Below are positions 1 to 8,726 of a stretch of 64,000 bases of DNA, in pieces. A model generated the notes under the pieces. That model was not told where the DNA came from. It did not search any database and saw only the letters and a list, made by a program, of their open reading frames with translations. Source of the stretch: Pusillimonas sp. UBA3987. GTDB lineage: Bacteria; Pseudomonadota; Gammaproteobacteria; Burkholderiales; Burkholderiaceae_B. The DNA is taken from positions 62,001-126,000 of the forward strand of contig DGCD01000020.1 in assembly GCA_002384935.1 (NCBI GenBank), written 5' to 3'. Made by a program: the position numbers and the translations under genes. Numbering within the stretch: position 1 is the first letter of the stretch; the number at the start of each line of letters is the position of its first letter.

Positions 1-596
1 TTTCACGCGAATCGACTCGGGCAGTGCAAGCCAATATGCCGAACTTCCCGGACGATCATCAACGCCTTATTGCGGCTACATTGCCGAGTCCGCAAGGCGA
101 TATACGGGTGGTAAGTGTGTATTGCCCGAATGGGCAGGCGGTTGAAAGTGATAAGTACACTTATAAACTGGCGTGGTTCAAAGCCCTGCACAAGTGGCTT
201 GAGCAGGAACTCACCCGCTATCCGCGCATGGTGGTGCTGGGTGACTACAACGTGGCACCCGCCGATGCCGACGTACATGACCCGGCAAAATGGGCGGGTG
301 ATGTGCTGGTCTCGCCACCCGAGAGGGCGGCGTTCGAGGCGCTGTTGAGCCTGGGGTTTACCGACGCTTTTCGTCACTTTCCCCAGGAAGAGAAGATGTT
401 CAGCTGGTGGGACTATCGACGTATGGCTTTTCGCCGGAACGCCGGCTTACGCATCGATCATGCATTGGTTTCGTCGGCCTTGCTGCCTTTTTGTGCCTCA
501 TGCGAAATAGACAAGGCGCCACGTCGTAACGAGCAGCCTTCCGATCATACGCCGGTTATTGTCACGCTGGATCTAGCTGTTGAAAAAGCGGTCTGA
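1..596 (+). CDS. xthA: exodeoxyribonuclease III, 5'-truncated by window edge
   Basis: C-terminal 197 residues of an exonuclease III / AP endonuclease (EEP fold), read from base 3. The family removes nucleotides 3'-5' from duplex DNA and cuts at abasic sites in base-excision repair. Visible family motifs are GDYNVAP (catalytic Asp and Asn), the SWWDYR segment, LRIDHALVS and the terminal SDHTPV with the catalytic His. E. coli XthA has about 268 residues, so roughly the first quarter lies outside the window. The stop is followed one base later by the ATG of the next gene, suggesting co-transcription. The assignment to XthA rather than another EEP nuclease is well supported by spacing and motifs. 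Confidence 0.93.
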   Translation, partial: SRESTRAVQANMPNFPDDHQRLIAATLPSPQGDIRVVSVYCPNGQAVESDKYTYKLAWFKALHKWLEQELTRYPRMVVLGDYNVAPADADVHDPAKWAGDVLVSPPERAAFEALLSLGFTDAFRHFPQEEKMFSWWDYRRMAFRRNAGLRIDHALVSSALLPFCASCEIDKAPRRNEQPSDHTPVIVTLDLAVEKAV

Positions 597-597
597 A

Positions 598-1374
598 ATG
601 ACGATACGCAGCAAAGGGCCCGGTTCCGACGACGCCCCGGTGATGTCGGAACAGCAGGGCGTACGTTATTTGCATTTTGGCTCTGAATGGATCCAGGGCG
701 CCATGCGTGTGCGTCGGCCGGACGAGTTGTTTCTGGCTTATACGCAACAAATGATGGCCTGGTTGCTGTTTCTTGAGCCGAACAGCAACGATGACCTGGG
801 TGTGCTGGGTCTTGGCGCCGGGTCGTTAGTGCGGTTTACCCATCGATACACACCGAGTTGTCTGCATGTGGTGGAATGGAACCCGCAGGTAACGGCGATT
901 TGTCGCGCCTACTTTCGCTTGCCCGAGTCCGATCGCGTAACCCTGTGGCATGAAGATGCGAATGATTGGGTTGTTCGCCCTGAAGTTATGTCCAAATTCA
1001 GGGTGCTGATGGTGGATTTGTATGATGCCCGGGCACAAGGACCGGTATGTGACAGTCAGGCGTTCTACGATGCCTGTTTTCGGGCGCTCGACGACGTCGG
1101 TATGCTGGTGGTGAATTTATTTGGTCGCCACGCCACTTTCAAACTCAATATCGACCGCATTCATGAAGCATTCAAGGGTCGCCTGCTTATGTTGCCTGAA
1201 ATTGATGAGGGCAATCGTGTTGCGCTGGCTTTCAAGGGCCCATTGCTGGATGTCTCGGTTGCGCAGTTCCTGGAGCGGGCGGCGCATGTCCGGCGCCAGT
1301 ATGGCTTGCCCGCTGAACAATGGGCGCGGTCTTTACTGGCCGGGGCGAGTCGGCAAGGGCGCGTTGTTGTTTGA
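598..1374 (+). CDS. spermidine synthase-like Rossmann protein
   Basis: A 258-residue protein with the class I methyltransferase/aminopropyltransferase fold: GLGAGSL near residue 80 is the glycine-rich nucleotide loop, followed by an acidic VVEWNP strand end and LMVDLYDAR. It resembles SpeE-like proteins, which bind decarboxylated S-adenosylmethionine. The DSSDP-type putrescine site of true spermidine synthases is replaced by DLYDARAQGP, so polyamine synthesis is not proven. ATG at 598 is chosen over the upstream in-frame TTG because it follows the exonuclease stop directly. About 20 residues at the N-terminus look disordered. Comparable proteins are often annotated spermidine synthase without biochemical proof; a methyltransferase role is the alternative. 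Confidence 0.75.
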   Translation: MTIRSKGPGSDDAPVMSEQQGVRYLHFGSEWIQGAMRVRRPDELFLAYTQQMMAWLLFLEPNSNDDLGVLGLGAGSLVRFTHRYTPSCLHVVEWNPQVTAICRAYFRLPESDRVTLWHEDANDWVVRPEVMSKFRVLMVDLYDARAQGPVCDSQAFYDACFRALDDVGMLVVNLFGRHATFKLNIDRIHEAFKGRLLMLPEIDEGNRVALAFKGPLLDVSVAQFLERAAHVRRQYGLPAEQWARSLLAGASRQGRVVV

Positions 1375-1418
1375 AATCAAGTCATTAAAATAGATTAACT
1401 TTAATCCGGAGCGTCTTT

Positions 1419-2387
1419 ATGATTCATCTCAAAATTGTCCGTTCGTTACTAGGCGCGCTGCTGTCTGTTTTTGCGGTAATGCCCGTTGTTGCGCAGGCAC
1501 AATCGGTTGCGGTGACATCCATTGTCGAGCACCCGGCGCTTGATTCCATTAAAGATGGTGTCAAAGCAGCACTGGAGAATTCGGGGCTGACCGAGGAAAA
1601 AGGTTTGAACTGGCAGTTTCAGACAGCGCAGGGCAATACGGCTATTGCGGCTCAGATTGCGCGTAAGTTTGTTGGTGATGGCCCCGATGTCATCGTAGCG
1701 ATCGCAACGCCGTCAGCACAGGCGGTGGTTGCTGCCACCCGCGACATCCCTGTGGTGTATTCTGCCGTGACCGACCCTGTAGCCGCGCAGTTGGTTGAGT
1801 CGTTCGAGCCTTCTGGAACCAATGTGACCGGCGTGTCCGACATGCTCGATCTTGAGCGCCAGATCGAGCTTATTCGTGCTGTGGTTCCGAACGCCAAAAC
1901 AGTCGGTATGGTGTACAACCCGGGTGAGGCCAATTCTGCGGTGGTGGTCAAGCAGATGCGCGAAATGCTGCCGGCGTATGGCATGACACTCATGGAGGCC
2001 AGTGCACCGCGCACCGTTGACGTGGGTGCGGCAGCACGCAGCCTGATTGGCAATGTTGATGTGATTTACACCAATACCGACAACAATGTTGTTTCGGCCT
2101 ATGAAGCGTTGGTCAAGGTCGGGAACGATGCGCAAATTCCGTTGGTTGCCTCTGACCCTGATAGCGTCAAGCGTGGTGCTGTCGCCGCACTTGGGGTGAA
2201 CTATTACGATTTGGGGTTGCAAACCGGCGCGATGGTCATTGACATTCTGAATGGCGCCGACCCTGGTGAAATGCCTTCGCAGCTCAGCGAAGAGCTGGAG
2301 CTGCATGTAAATCTGAAGGCGGCGTCCCAACAAGGCGTAACGCTATCCAATGATCTGATCGATTCCGCAGCCGAAGTGATTCGCTGA
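1419..2387 (+). CDS. ABC transporter substrate-binding protein (TrpX/COG2984 type)
   Basis: A 322-residue periplasmic binding protein. Residues 1-27 form a Sec signal peptide ending AQA-QS, and the mature part begins with the SVAVTSIVEHPALD strand typical of the COG2984 family. Family members deliver small ligands (tryptophan or tyrosine in characterised Gram-positive systems) to the adjacent permease and ATPase. Segments such as YSAVTDPVAAQLV and YTNTDNNVVSAYEAL are the expected hinge and ligand-domain regions. CCGGAGCG precedes the ATG. It is the first gene of a three-gene importer with gaps of 13 and 2 bases. The ligand cannot be read from sequence; no aromatic amino acid gene is adjacent. 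Confidence 0.88.
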   Translation: MIHLKIVRSLLGALLSVFAVMPVVAQAQSVAVTSIVEHPALDSIKDGVKAALENSGLTEEKGLNWQFQTAQGNTAIAAQIARKFVGDGPDVIVAIATPSAQAVVAATRDIPVVYSAVTDPVAAQLVESFEPSGTNVTGVSDMLDLERQIELIRAVVPNAKTVGMVYNPGEANSAVVVKQMREMLPAYGMTLMEASAPRTVDVGAAARSLIGNVDVIYTNTDNNVVSAYEALVKVGNDAQIPLVASDPDSVKRGAVAALGVNYYDLGLQTGAMVIDILNGADPGEMPSQLSEELELHVNLKAASQQGVTLSNDLIDSAAEVIR

Positions 2388-2400
2388 GGCGAGGTAACGC

Positions 2401-3294
2401 ATGTCGCTTTATTCATTGTGGGGAGCACTGGAAATCGGTTTGATTTTTGGGTTGGTTGCACTGAGTGTGTTGCTTTCCTTTCGCATTTTGCGCTTCCCCG
2501 ACCTGACCGTTGATGGCAGTTTCCCTTTGGGGGCCGCAGTGGCAGCGGTTCTGATCCAGGCCGGTTGGGAACCTTTTTCAGCCACGCTGATGGCAATGCT
2601 GGCCGGGGCAATGGCCGGCGCCCTGACGGGCTGGTTGAATGTTCGCCTGAAGATTATGGATTTGCTGGCCAGCATTCTGGTCATGATCGCGCTGTATTCG
2701 ATTAATTTGCGGATTATGGGCGCGCCCAATATCCCACTTATCATGGAGCCGACGGTTTTCAGTGTGCTGCAGCCGGAGCAGGGGCTTAGCGACTATGTTT
2801 TTCGGCCTCTGTTAATGGTGTTGATTGTCTTGGTGGCCAAAGGTGTGCTCGACGGCTATTTGGCAACACGCTCGGGGTTGGCCATGCGTGCAACTGGGTC
2901 AAATCCGCGCATGGCCCGGGCTCAAGGCGTTGCAACCGGCGGGATGGTGATTTTGGGCCTGGCCATTGCCAACGCGTTATGTGCCCTGGGCGGAGCGTTG
3001 TTTGCCCAGTCGCAAGGCGGGGCGGATATATCAATGGGGATCGGTACCATTGTCATAGGCCTGGCAGCCGTGATTGTCGGGGAAAGTGTCTTGAGCTCGC
3101 GCAAATTGTTTTTCATGACGCTGGCAGTGATTCTCGGGGCAGTCTTGTATCGCTTTTTTGTTGCGCTGGCGCTTAATGCCGACTTCATCGGATTGAAGGC
3201 CCAAGACCTGAATTTAATTACAGCCTTGCTGGTAACGGTTGCGTTGGTGATACCGTTGCTGCGCAAGCGCCTGAAAACACGTGGAGGGAACTGA
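2401..3294 (+). CDS. ABC transporter permease (TrpY/COG4120 type)
   Basis: A 297-residue inner-membrane permease with about eight to nine hydrophobic segments, of the branched-chain-amino-acid permease-like fold used by TrpXYZ systems. Conserved loop features include RFPDLTVDGSFPLGAA near residues 30-45 and ATGSNPRMARAQGV near residue 165, the cytoplasmic coupling region that meets the ATPase. The C-terminus is basic (RKRLKTRGGN), consistent with a cytoplasmic tail. It lies 13 bases after the binding protein and 2 bases before the ATPase, so the three are surely co-translated. One permease gene is present, so the functional transporter is expected to be a homodimer in the membrane. Confidence 0.88.
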   Translation: MSLYSLWGALEIGLIFGLVALSVLLSFRILRFPDLTVDGSFPLGAAVAAVLIQAGWEPFSATLMAMLAGAMAGALTGWLNVRLKIMDLLASILVMIALYSINLRIMGAPNIPLIMEPTVFSVLQPEQGLSDYVFRPLLMVLIVLVAKGVLDGYLATRSGLAMRATGSNPRMARAQGVATGGMVILGLAIANALCALGGALFAQSQGGADISMGIGTIVIGLAAVIVGESVLSSRKLFFMTLAVILGAVLYRFFVALALNADFIGLKAQDLNLITALLVTVALVIPLLRKRLKTRGGN

Positions 3295-3296
3295 CG

Positions 3297-4091
3297 ATGC
3301 TCAAGGTAGACCGCCTGCATGTCACCTTTAACCCTGGCACCCCCATTGAAAACAAGGCCTTGCAAGGGTTGTCGCTGGAAATTCCATCGGGTCGGTTTGT
3401 TACTGTCATTGGCTCCAACGGTGCTGGTAAGTCAACGTTGCTTAACGCAATTTCAGGCGATTTATTCGTCGATCAAGGTCGCATACAGGTTGACGAGCAA
3501 GACGTTACCCGGATGCCAGTCTGGGATCGGGCGACACACGTGGCAAGGGTATTTCAAGATCCCATGGCGGGAACTTGCGAGGACCTCACCATCGAGGAGA
3601 ACCTGTCGTTGGCGATGAGTCGGGGCGCACCCCGCGGTTTGCGTCGGGCTGTCAGGAAATCGATGCGTGAAACCTTTCGCGAGCGCCTGGCTTCCCTGGG
3701 CCTGGGTCTTGAAAGCCGGCTTACCGATCGTATTGGTCTTTTGTCGGGTGGCCAGCGCCAGGCCGTGAGTTTGCTGATGGCTGCTTTGCAGCCCTCGCGT
3801 ATTTTGCTGCTCGACGAACACACGGCGGCGCTGGACCCGCGTACAGCGCAGTTTGTGCTTGATTTAACGTGTGACATCGTGGCGCAATACAAACTCACCA
3901 CACTGATGGTGACACACAGCATGAAGCAGGCGCTTGAAGTCGGGGATCGCACTGTGATGTTGCATCAGGGCAGGGTGGTGCTGGATGTTGAAGGCCATCA
4001 GCGCGCAAACCTGGATGTTCCCCAGTTATTGCAGATGTTTGAGCGTGTACAAGGGGAAACCGTGTCTGATGACACATTGTTGCTGGGTTGA
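3297..4091 (+). CDS. ABC transporter ATP-binding protein (TrpZ/COG1101 type)
   Basis: A 264-residue ABC ATPase. The Walker A loop GSNGAGKST is near residue 41, the signature LSGGQRQA near 145, and Walker B reads LLLDEHTAALD, where the usual DEPT is DEHT, as is familiar in this transporter family. The switch His lies in MVTHSM. It energises import by the preceding binding protein and permease. An AT-rich stretch of 156 bases follows before the efflux operon; it contains T runs but I see no convincing hairpin terminator. Substrate specificity is set by the other two subunits and remains unknown. Confidence 0.88.
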   Translation: MLKVDRLHVTFNPGTPIENKALQGLSLEIPSGRFVTVIGSNGAGKSTLLNAISGDLFVDQGRIQVDEQDVTRMPVWDRATHVARVFQDPMAGTCEDLTIEENLSLAMSRGAPRGLRRAVRKSMRETFRERLASLGLGLESRLTDRIGLLSGGQRQAVSLLMAALQPSRILLLDEHTAALDPRTAQFVLDLTCDIVAQYKLTTLMVTHSMKQALEVGDRTVMLHQGRVVLDVEGHQRANLDVPQLLQMFERVQGETVSDDTLLLG

Positions 4092-4247
4092 GGCCGGTCA
4101 TTTTTTTTTATTATGATTAGGTGTTTTTGAAATGCTTTGAAATTTTTTTTATTACTGTACGGGCTGGTTTCGTTTTATACTTTATCTTTTCCAAAAATTA
4201 CAGATACGGCAAAACCCACCAAAAGGTTTTGTTGCTGGAGCCGTTCA

Positions 4248-5495
4248 ATGCTTAAATCCCGTCTCTCTGGCTGGCAGAGAACCAGTGTTATTGTGCTTCT
4301 CTCGGCCGGCTTGCTCGCTGCCTGCAGCGATGAGCCCGAACAACAACAACAGGGAATGAAAATACCGGTTAATGTCGTGACCGTTGAGCCCACATCGGCC
4401 GAGGTTACGGTTAATTTGCCAGGGCGGGTCGAGGCAATTAAAGATGCACAAATCCGTGCGCGGGTAAACGGCATTGTTACCGACATCAAATTCCAACAAG
4501 GTGGTGATGTTAAGCAAGGCCAGTCGCTGTTTACCATCGATCCTGCGCAGTACCAGGCAGTGCTCGACGGCGCCAAGGCGCAGTTGCAGCAGGCCCAGGC
4601 CGACGCCAAGAGCGCACGTTTTCTGGCCGAGCGCTATTCCAGCCTGGTCAAAGACAACGCCGTAAGCCGCCAGGAATACGACAATGCCCAGGCGGCCGCT
4701 GCCCAGGCCGAAGCGGCAATTGCCGCGGCCAAAGCATCGGTGCAGTCGGCGGAAATTGACCTCGGTTACACCGAAGTGGTGTCGCCAATCGATGGTCGTA
4801 TCGGCAAGTCTTATGTCACCGAAGGTGCCTTGGTCAGCGCGACTCAGGCAACACAGTTGGCGCTTGTGCAGCAACTCGACGAGGTGTACGTCGACATTAC
4901 CCGTTCAACTGTCGAACTGATGCAGCTTCGCAAGGCGCTGGAAAGCGGCATGCTTGAGCAAACAGCCGACGGTTCGGCCAAAGTCGACGTCATACTCGAG
5001 GACGGGACGCAGTACCCTGAGTCGGGCAAGCTGTTGTTTTCCGGCGTAACGGTCGACCCCTCTACGGGTCAGGTCAGTTTGCGTGCGGTATTCCCGAACA
5101 AAGACAAGATTCTGCTGCCCGGCATGTATGTCAGGGTCCAGCTTGCCCAAGGCGTTGATAACAAGGCTTTATTGGTGCCACAGCAGGCTGTTCAGCGCAA
5201 TCCCGACGGCAGCAACACACTCATGCTGGTCAAAGACGGCAAAGTGGCGGCAACACCGGTTACGGTTGGGCCATTGCTCGAGAACAAGTGGTTGATTACC
5301 GACGGTCTGGCGGCAGGTGATGTCGTGATCGTAGCCGGTTTCCAGAAAATTCGTCCGGGTGCGCCGGTGCAACCTATTCCCTGGAGTCCTGATCAGCCGG
5401 CAGGCGCGGCGGCAGGGCAACAGGCCAATGGTGCCAAGGCGGCCTCCCAGGAGAGTGGTGAATCTTCCGGTACCGCCAGCACGTCTTCCAAATAA
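4248..5495 (+). CDS. RND efflux periplasmic adaptor lipoprotein (AcrA/MexA family)
   Basis: A 415-residue membrane fusion protein. The ATG at 4248, after CTGGAG, is preferred over an in-frame start 37 codons upstream because it gives a clean signal peptide with lipobox LLAAC; the Cys at about residue 24 would be lipidated. Then come the beta-barrel/lipoyl half motif GRVEAIKDAQIRARVNG, a long alanine- and glutamine-rich alpha-hairpin (residues about 100-175), the second lipoyl half (EVVSPIDGRIG) and the C-terminal membrane-proximal domain. The Gln/Ala-rich tail is low complexity. It links the RND pump to the outer-membrane channel encoded downstream. No TetR-type repressor gene is adjacent, unlike many acrAB loci. 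Confidence 0.93.
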   Translation: MLKSRLSGWQRTSVIVLLSAGLLAACSDEPEQQQQGMKIPVNVVTVEPTSAEVTVNLPGRVEAIKDAQIRARVNGIVTDIKFQQGGDVKQGQSLFTIDPAQYQAVLDGAKAQLQQAQADAKSARFLAERYSSLVKDNAVSRQEYDNAQAAAAQAEAAIAAAKASVQSAEIDLGYTEVVSPIDGRIGKSYVTEGALVSATQATQLALVQQLDEVYVDITRSTVELMQLRKALESGMLEQTADGSAKVDVILEDGTQYPESGKLLFSGVTVDPSTGQVSLRAVFPNKDKILLPGMYVRVQLAQGVDNKALLVPQQAVQRNPDGSNTLMLVKDGKVAATPVTVGPLLENKWLITDGLAAGDVVIVAGFQKIRPGAPVQPIPWSPDQPAGAAAGQQANGAKAASQESGESSGTASTSSK

Positions 5496-5558
5496 TGTAC
5501 AGCAACCCACGCGGGCGTCGCGCTAGCGGCGTCCGGCGGGCAGACAGAGATCCAGCAA

Positions 5559-8500
5559 ATGCCTCAGTTTTTTATTGAAAGACCTATTTTTGCGTGGGTG
5601 GTTGCGTTGGCCATCACCCTGGCCGGCCTGGTTGCCATCCCGAATATGGCGGTTTCGCAGTATCCCGACGTGGCGCCGCCTGAAATCAGTATTCAGGCCA
5701 CTTATCCGGGCGCATCGGCTGACGAAGTATCCACTTCTGTTGCAAGTGTCATCGAGGATGAACTGAACGGTGCAACAGGGTTGATTTATTATGAGTCGGT
5801 AAGTGACTCTTATGGTTCCGCTCAAATCACCGCCACTTTTGCCCCGGGGACCGATCCCGATATGGCGCAGGTTGATGTGCAGAACCGTATTTCCAATGTA
5901 ACGGCGCAGTTGCCCGGTGCCGTCACGCAGCAGGGTTTGGAGATTCGCAAAAGTAATTCGAACTTCCTCCTGATTGTGACATTGACCTCCGATGACGGCT
6001 CCATGAGCCAGGCCGATTTGGCCGACTACATTACCCGGAATGTGAAGAACCCCATCTCAAGGGTGCCGGGGGTAGGCGATTTCCGGTTGTTCGCTGCACC
6101 GCGAGCGATGCGTATTTGGGTGGATCCCGACAAGCTGGTTGGGTTTAATTTAAGTATGGCTGAAGTAAACGCAGCCGTCGCAGCACAGAATACGCTTATT
6201 TCGGCGGGTATTCTGGGGGCACCGCCCAACCCCGATTCGCAACGGGTCTCGGCCCCGATTGTGGTTAACGGCGAACTGAAAACGGTTGAGCAATTCGAAA
6301 ACGTGATCCTGCGCTCAAACCTCGATGGTGCAACGGTCAAGCTCAAGGACGTTGCGCGCGTTGAAGTCGGTGAAGACAATTATCAGTTTGGGGCCCGTTT
6401 GAACGGCAAGCCGACGGCGGCCTTTGCCATTTCACTGGCAACGAATGCCAATGCTTTGTCGACGGCAGAGGGCGTCAAGCAAAGTCTGACAGAGCTCGAG
6501 AAATTTTTCCCGGTTGGCGTTTCTTACTCTATCCCTTACGACACAACGCCTTATGTGCAGTTGTCTATTGAACAGGTCGTCCACACCTTGTTCGAGGCCA
6601 TGGTACTGGTGTTTCTCGTGATGTTCCTGTTCTTGCAGAATGTGCGTTACACCCTGATTCCGGCACTGGTGGTTCCCGTTGCGGTGCTGGGCGCGTTTGC
6701 CGTGATGCTGGCGCTGGGGTTCTCGATTAATGTGCTGACCATGTTCGCCATGGTGCTGGCGATTGGTATTCTGGTCGACGATGCGATTGTGGTGGTCGAG
6801 AACGTCGAAAGGGTCATGGTGGAGACCGGCAAGTCGCCTAAAGAGGCAACGCGTCTTGCGATGCCTCAAATTAGCGGGGCCGTGGTCGGGATGACGCTGG
6901 TTCTGTCAACGGTATTTTTCCCGCTGGCCTTCATGAGTGGGTCGGTTGGTATTATTTATCGGCAATTTGCCATTGCCATGGCGGTGTCCATCTTGTTTTC
7001 CGGTTTTCTGGCGCTCAGTTTTACGCCCGCTTTGTGCGGCACGATCCTGAAACCGGTAGCGAAGGGTTCGCATCAGGAAAAGAAAGGCTTTTTCGGCTGG
7101 TTCAATCGCTCGTTCGATCGCGTAACACACCGTTATGAAGGTTGGGTGGGGCGCACCTTAAAACGGACCGGTCGCCTGATGATTGTGTACCTGGTTCTTT
7201 TGGGTGCTTTGGGGTTCATGTATGACAAATTGCCCACATCGTTTCTGCCCGATGAAGACCAAGGCTACCTGATCACAAACATTGAATTGCCCTCCGGATC
7301 CACGGCGAACCGTTCAATGGATATTATTGAAAAAGTTGAAAAATACTTCAGTGAACAGCCGCAAGTGGCAAACATGGTGACGGTGCAGGGTTATAGCTTT
7401 AACGGTAATGGTTTAAATGCGGCGCTGGCTTTTGTTCCGCTTAAGCCGTTTGATGAGCGTCCGGGGCCCGAAAACTCGGCTCAAGCTGTTGCCCAGCGGG
7501 CTACCCAGTCGTTGCTGTTCGGCCTGCCTGATTCCATGGTGTTTTCTTTGGTTCCACCGGCCATCTCGTCGCTGGGTAACGCCTCAGGTTTCGACCTGCG
7601 TTTGCAGGATCGCGGCGGCGTTGGACAAGCAACCCTGATGCAGTCGGCTCAGCAGTTATTGCAAATGGCCAATGAAAGTCCGATATTAACGGACACACGA
7701 ATCACGGGTCTGAGTGCGGGCCCGCAGTTGAAAATCACGGTCGACCGCGATAAAGCGGCTGCTTTAGGGGTCAGTTTCAGTGAGGTTTCGACGATGCTGG
7801 GAACCGCGTTGGGTTCCTCTTACGTTGCCAAGTTTCCCAATCAGGGGCGCATGCAGAATGTGTGGGTTCAGGCAGAGGCAGATCACCGCATGACGATCGA
7901 CAATGTCATGTCGCTGAATGTAAAGAACTCGCAGGGCGGCATGGTGCCGATGTCGGCGCTGATCACAGTCGAATGGGATCAAGGGCCGGTTCAGGTCGTG
8001 CGATACAACAGCTATGAATCGGTTCGGATCGGCGGGGGGGCTGCGGCCGGCTACTCAACCGGTGAGGCCATGACAGAAGTGGAAAACCTGATTCGGCAAT
8101 TGCCGCCAGGCATCGGTTATGAATGGACCGGACTGTCTTATCAGGAACAGCAGGCAGGCGCACAGTCATTGATCCTGATGGGTCTGGCCATGCTGGTTGT
8201 GTTCCTGTTGCTTGCGGCGCTTTACGAGAGCTGGGCGATTCCGCTGTCGGTGATGATGATGGTGCCTTTGGGTATGCTGGGTGCCGTGACGCTGGTTAGC
8301 TTGCTGGGTATGTCGAATGATGTTTACTTCCAGGTCGGTATGATTACCGTGATGGGCCTGGCCGCCAAGAACGCGATTCTCATTGTCGAGTTCGCAAAAG
8401 ATTCCTATGCAGATGGGAAAGGGCTTGTCGAATCAACCGTTGAAGCGGCCAAGTTGCGTTTTCGACCTATTCTCATGACCTCGTTTGCATTTATGTTGGG

Positions 8501-8726
8501 GGTTGTGCCGCTGGCAATTGCAACGGGGCCCAGCTCGGCCAGTCAGAATGCGGTTGGCCTGGGCGTATTGGGCGGCATGTTGGCGGCAACGCCGTTGGCC
8601 ATGGTTTTTGTGCCGACTTTCTTTGTCGTTATTATGACGTTGTTCAAAACCCGTCCTAAAAAATTGGGCAAGACCGGGGCGTCACACCCGGAATCAGAAG
8701 CAGCTACATCGCAGGGGCAGTCATGA
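5559..8726 (+). CDS. RND multidrug efflux transporter (AcrB/MexB, HAE1 family)
   Basis: A 1055-residue proton-driven inner-membrane pump of normal HAE1 length. It starts MPQFFIERPIFAWV, the universal HAE1 N-terminus, and has twelve expected membrane helices in two repeats separated by large periplasmic porter/docking loops. The proton-relay pair is visible as ILVDDAIVVVEN in TM4, and the second repeat carries MGLAAKNAILIVEFAKD in TM10. Substrates are likely amphiphilic drugs, dyes or solvents, but specificity cannot be read. It sits 63 bases after the adaptor gene and overlaps the outer-membrane channel gene by 4 bases (ATGA). Closest functional class by sequence is MexB/AcrB rather than heavy-metal CzcA, since heavy-metal-type TM4 motifs are absent. 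Confidence 0.95.
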   Translation: MPQFFIERPIFAWVVALAITLAGLVAIPNMAVSQYPDVAPPEISIQATYPGASADEVSTSVASVIEDELNGATGLIYYESVSDSYGSAQITATFAPGTDPDMAQVDVQNRISNVTAQLPGAVTQQGLEIRKSNSNFLLIVTLTSDDGSMSQADLADYITRNVKNPISRVPGVGDFRLFAAPRAMRIWVDPDKLVGFNLSMAEVNAAVAAQNTLISAGILGAPPNPDSQRVSAPIVVNGELKTVEQFENVILRSNLDGATVKLKDVARVEVGEDNYQFGARLNGKPTAAFAISLATNANALSTAEGVKQSLTELEKFFPVGVSYSIPYDTTPYVQLSIEQVVHTLFEAMVLVFLVMFLFLQNVRYTLIPALVVPVAVLGAFAVMLALGFSINVLTMFAMVLAIGILVDDAIVVVENVERVMVETGKSPKEATRLAMPQISGAVVGMTLVLSTVFFPLAFMSGSVGIIYRQFAIAMAVSILFSGFLALSFTPALCGTILKPVAKGSHQEKKGFFGWFNRSFDRVTHRYEGWVGRTLKRTGRLMIVYLVLLGALGFMYDKLPTSFLPDEDQGYLITNIELPSGSTANRSMDIIEKVEKYFSEQPQVANMVTVQGYSFNGNGLNAALAFVPLKPFDERPGPENSAQAVAQRATQSLLFGLPDSMVFSLVPPAISSLGNASGFDLRLQDRGGVGQATLMQSAQQLLQMANESPILTDTRITGLSAGPQLKITVDRDKAAALGVSFSEVSTMLGTALGSSYVAKFPNQGRMQNVWVQAEADHRMTIDNVMSLNVKNSQGGMVPMSALITVEWDQGPVQVVRYNSYESVRIGGGAAAGYSTGEAMTEVENLIRQLPPGIGYEWTGLSYQEQQAGAQSLILMGLAMLVVFLLLAALYESWAIPLSVMMMVPLGMLGAVTLVSLLGMSNDVYFQVGMITVMGLAAKNAILIVEFAKDSYADGKGLVESTVEAAKLRFRPILMTSFAFMLGVVPLAIATGPSSASQNAVGLGVLGGMLAATPLAMVFVPTFFVVIMTLFKTRPKKLGKTGASHPESEAATSQGQS

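Noticed and set aside
3297..4091. Walker B with DEHT in place of DEPT as a possible defect
   Set aside because: This variation is familiar in the COG1101 transporter family as I know it, and all catalytic residues are present.
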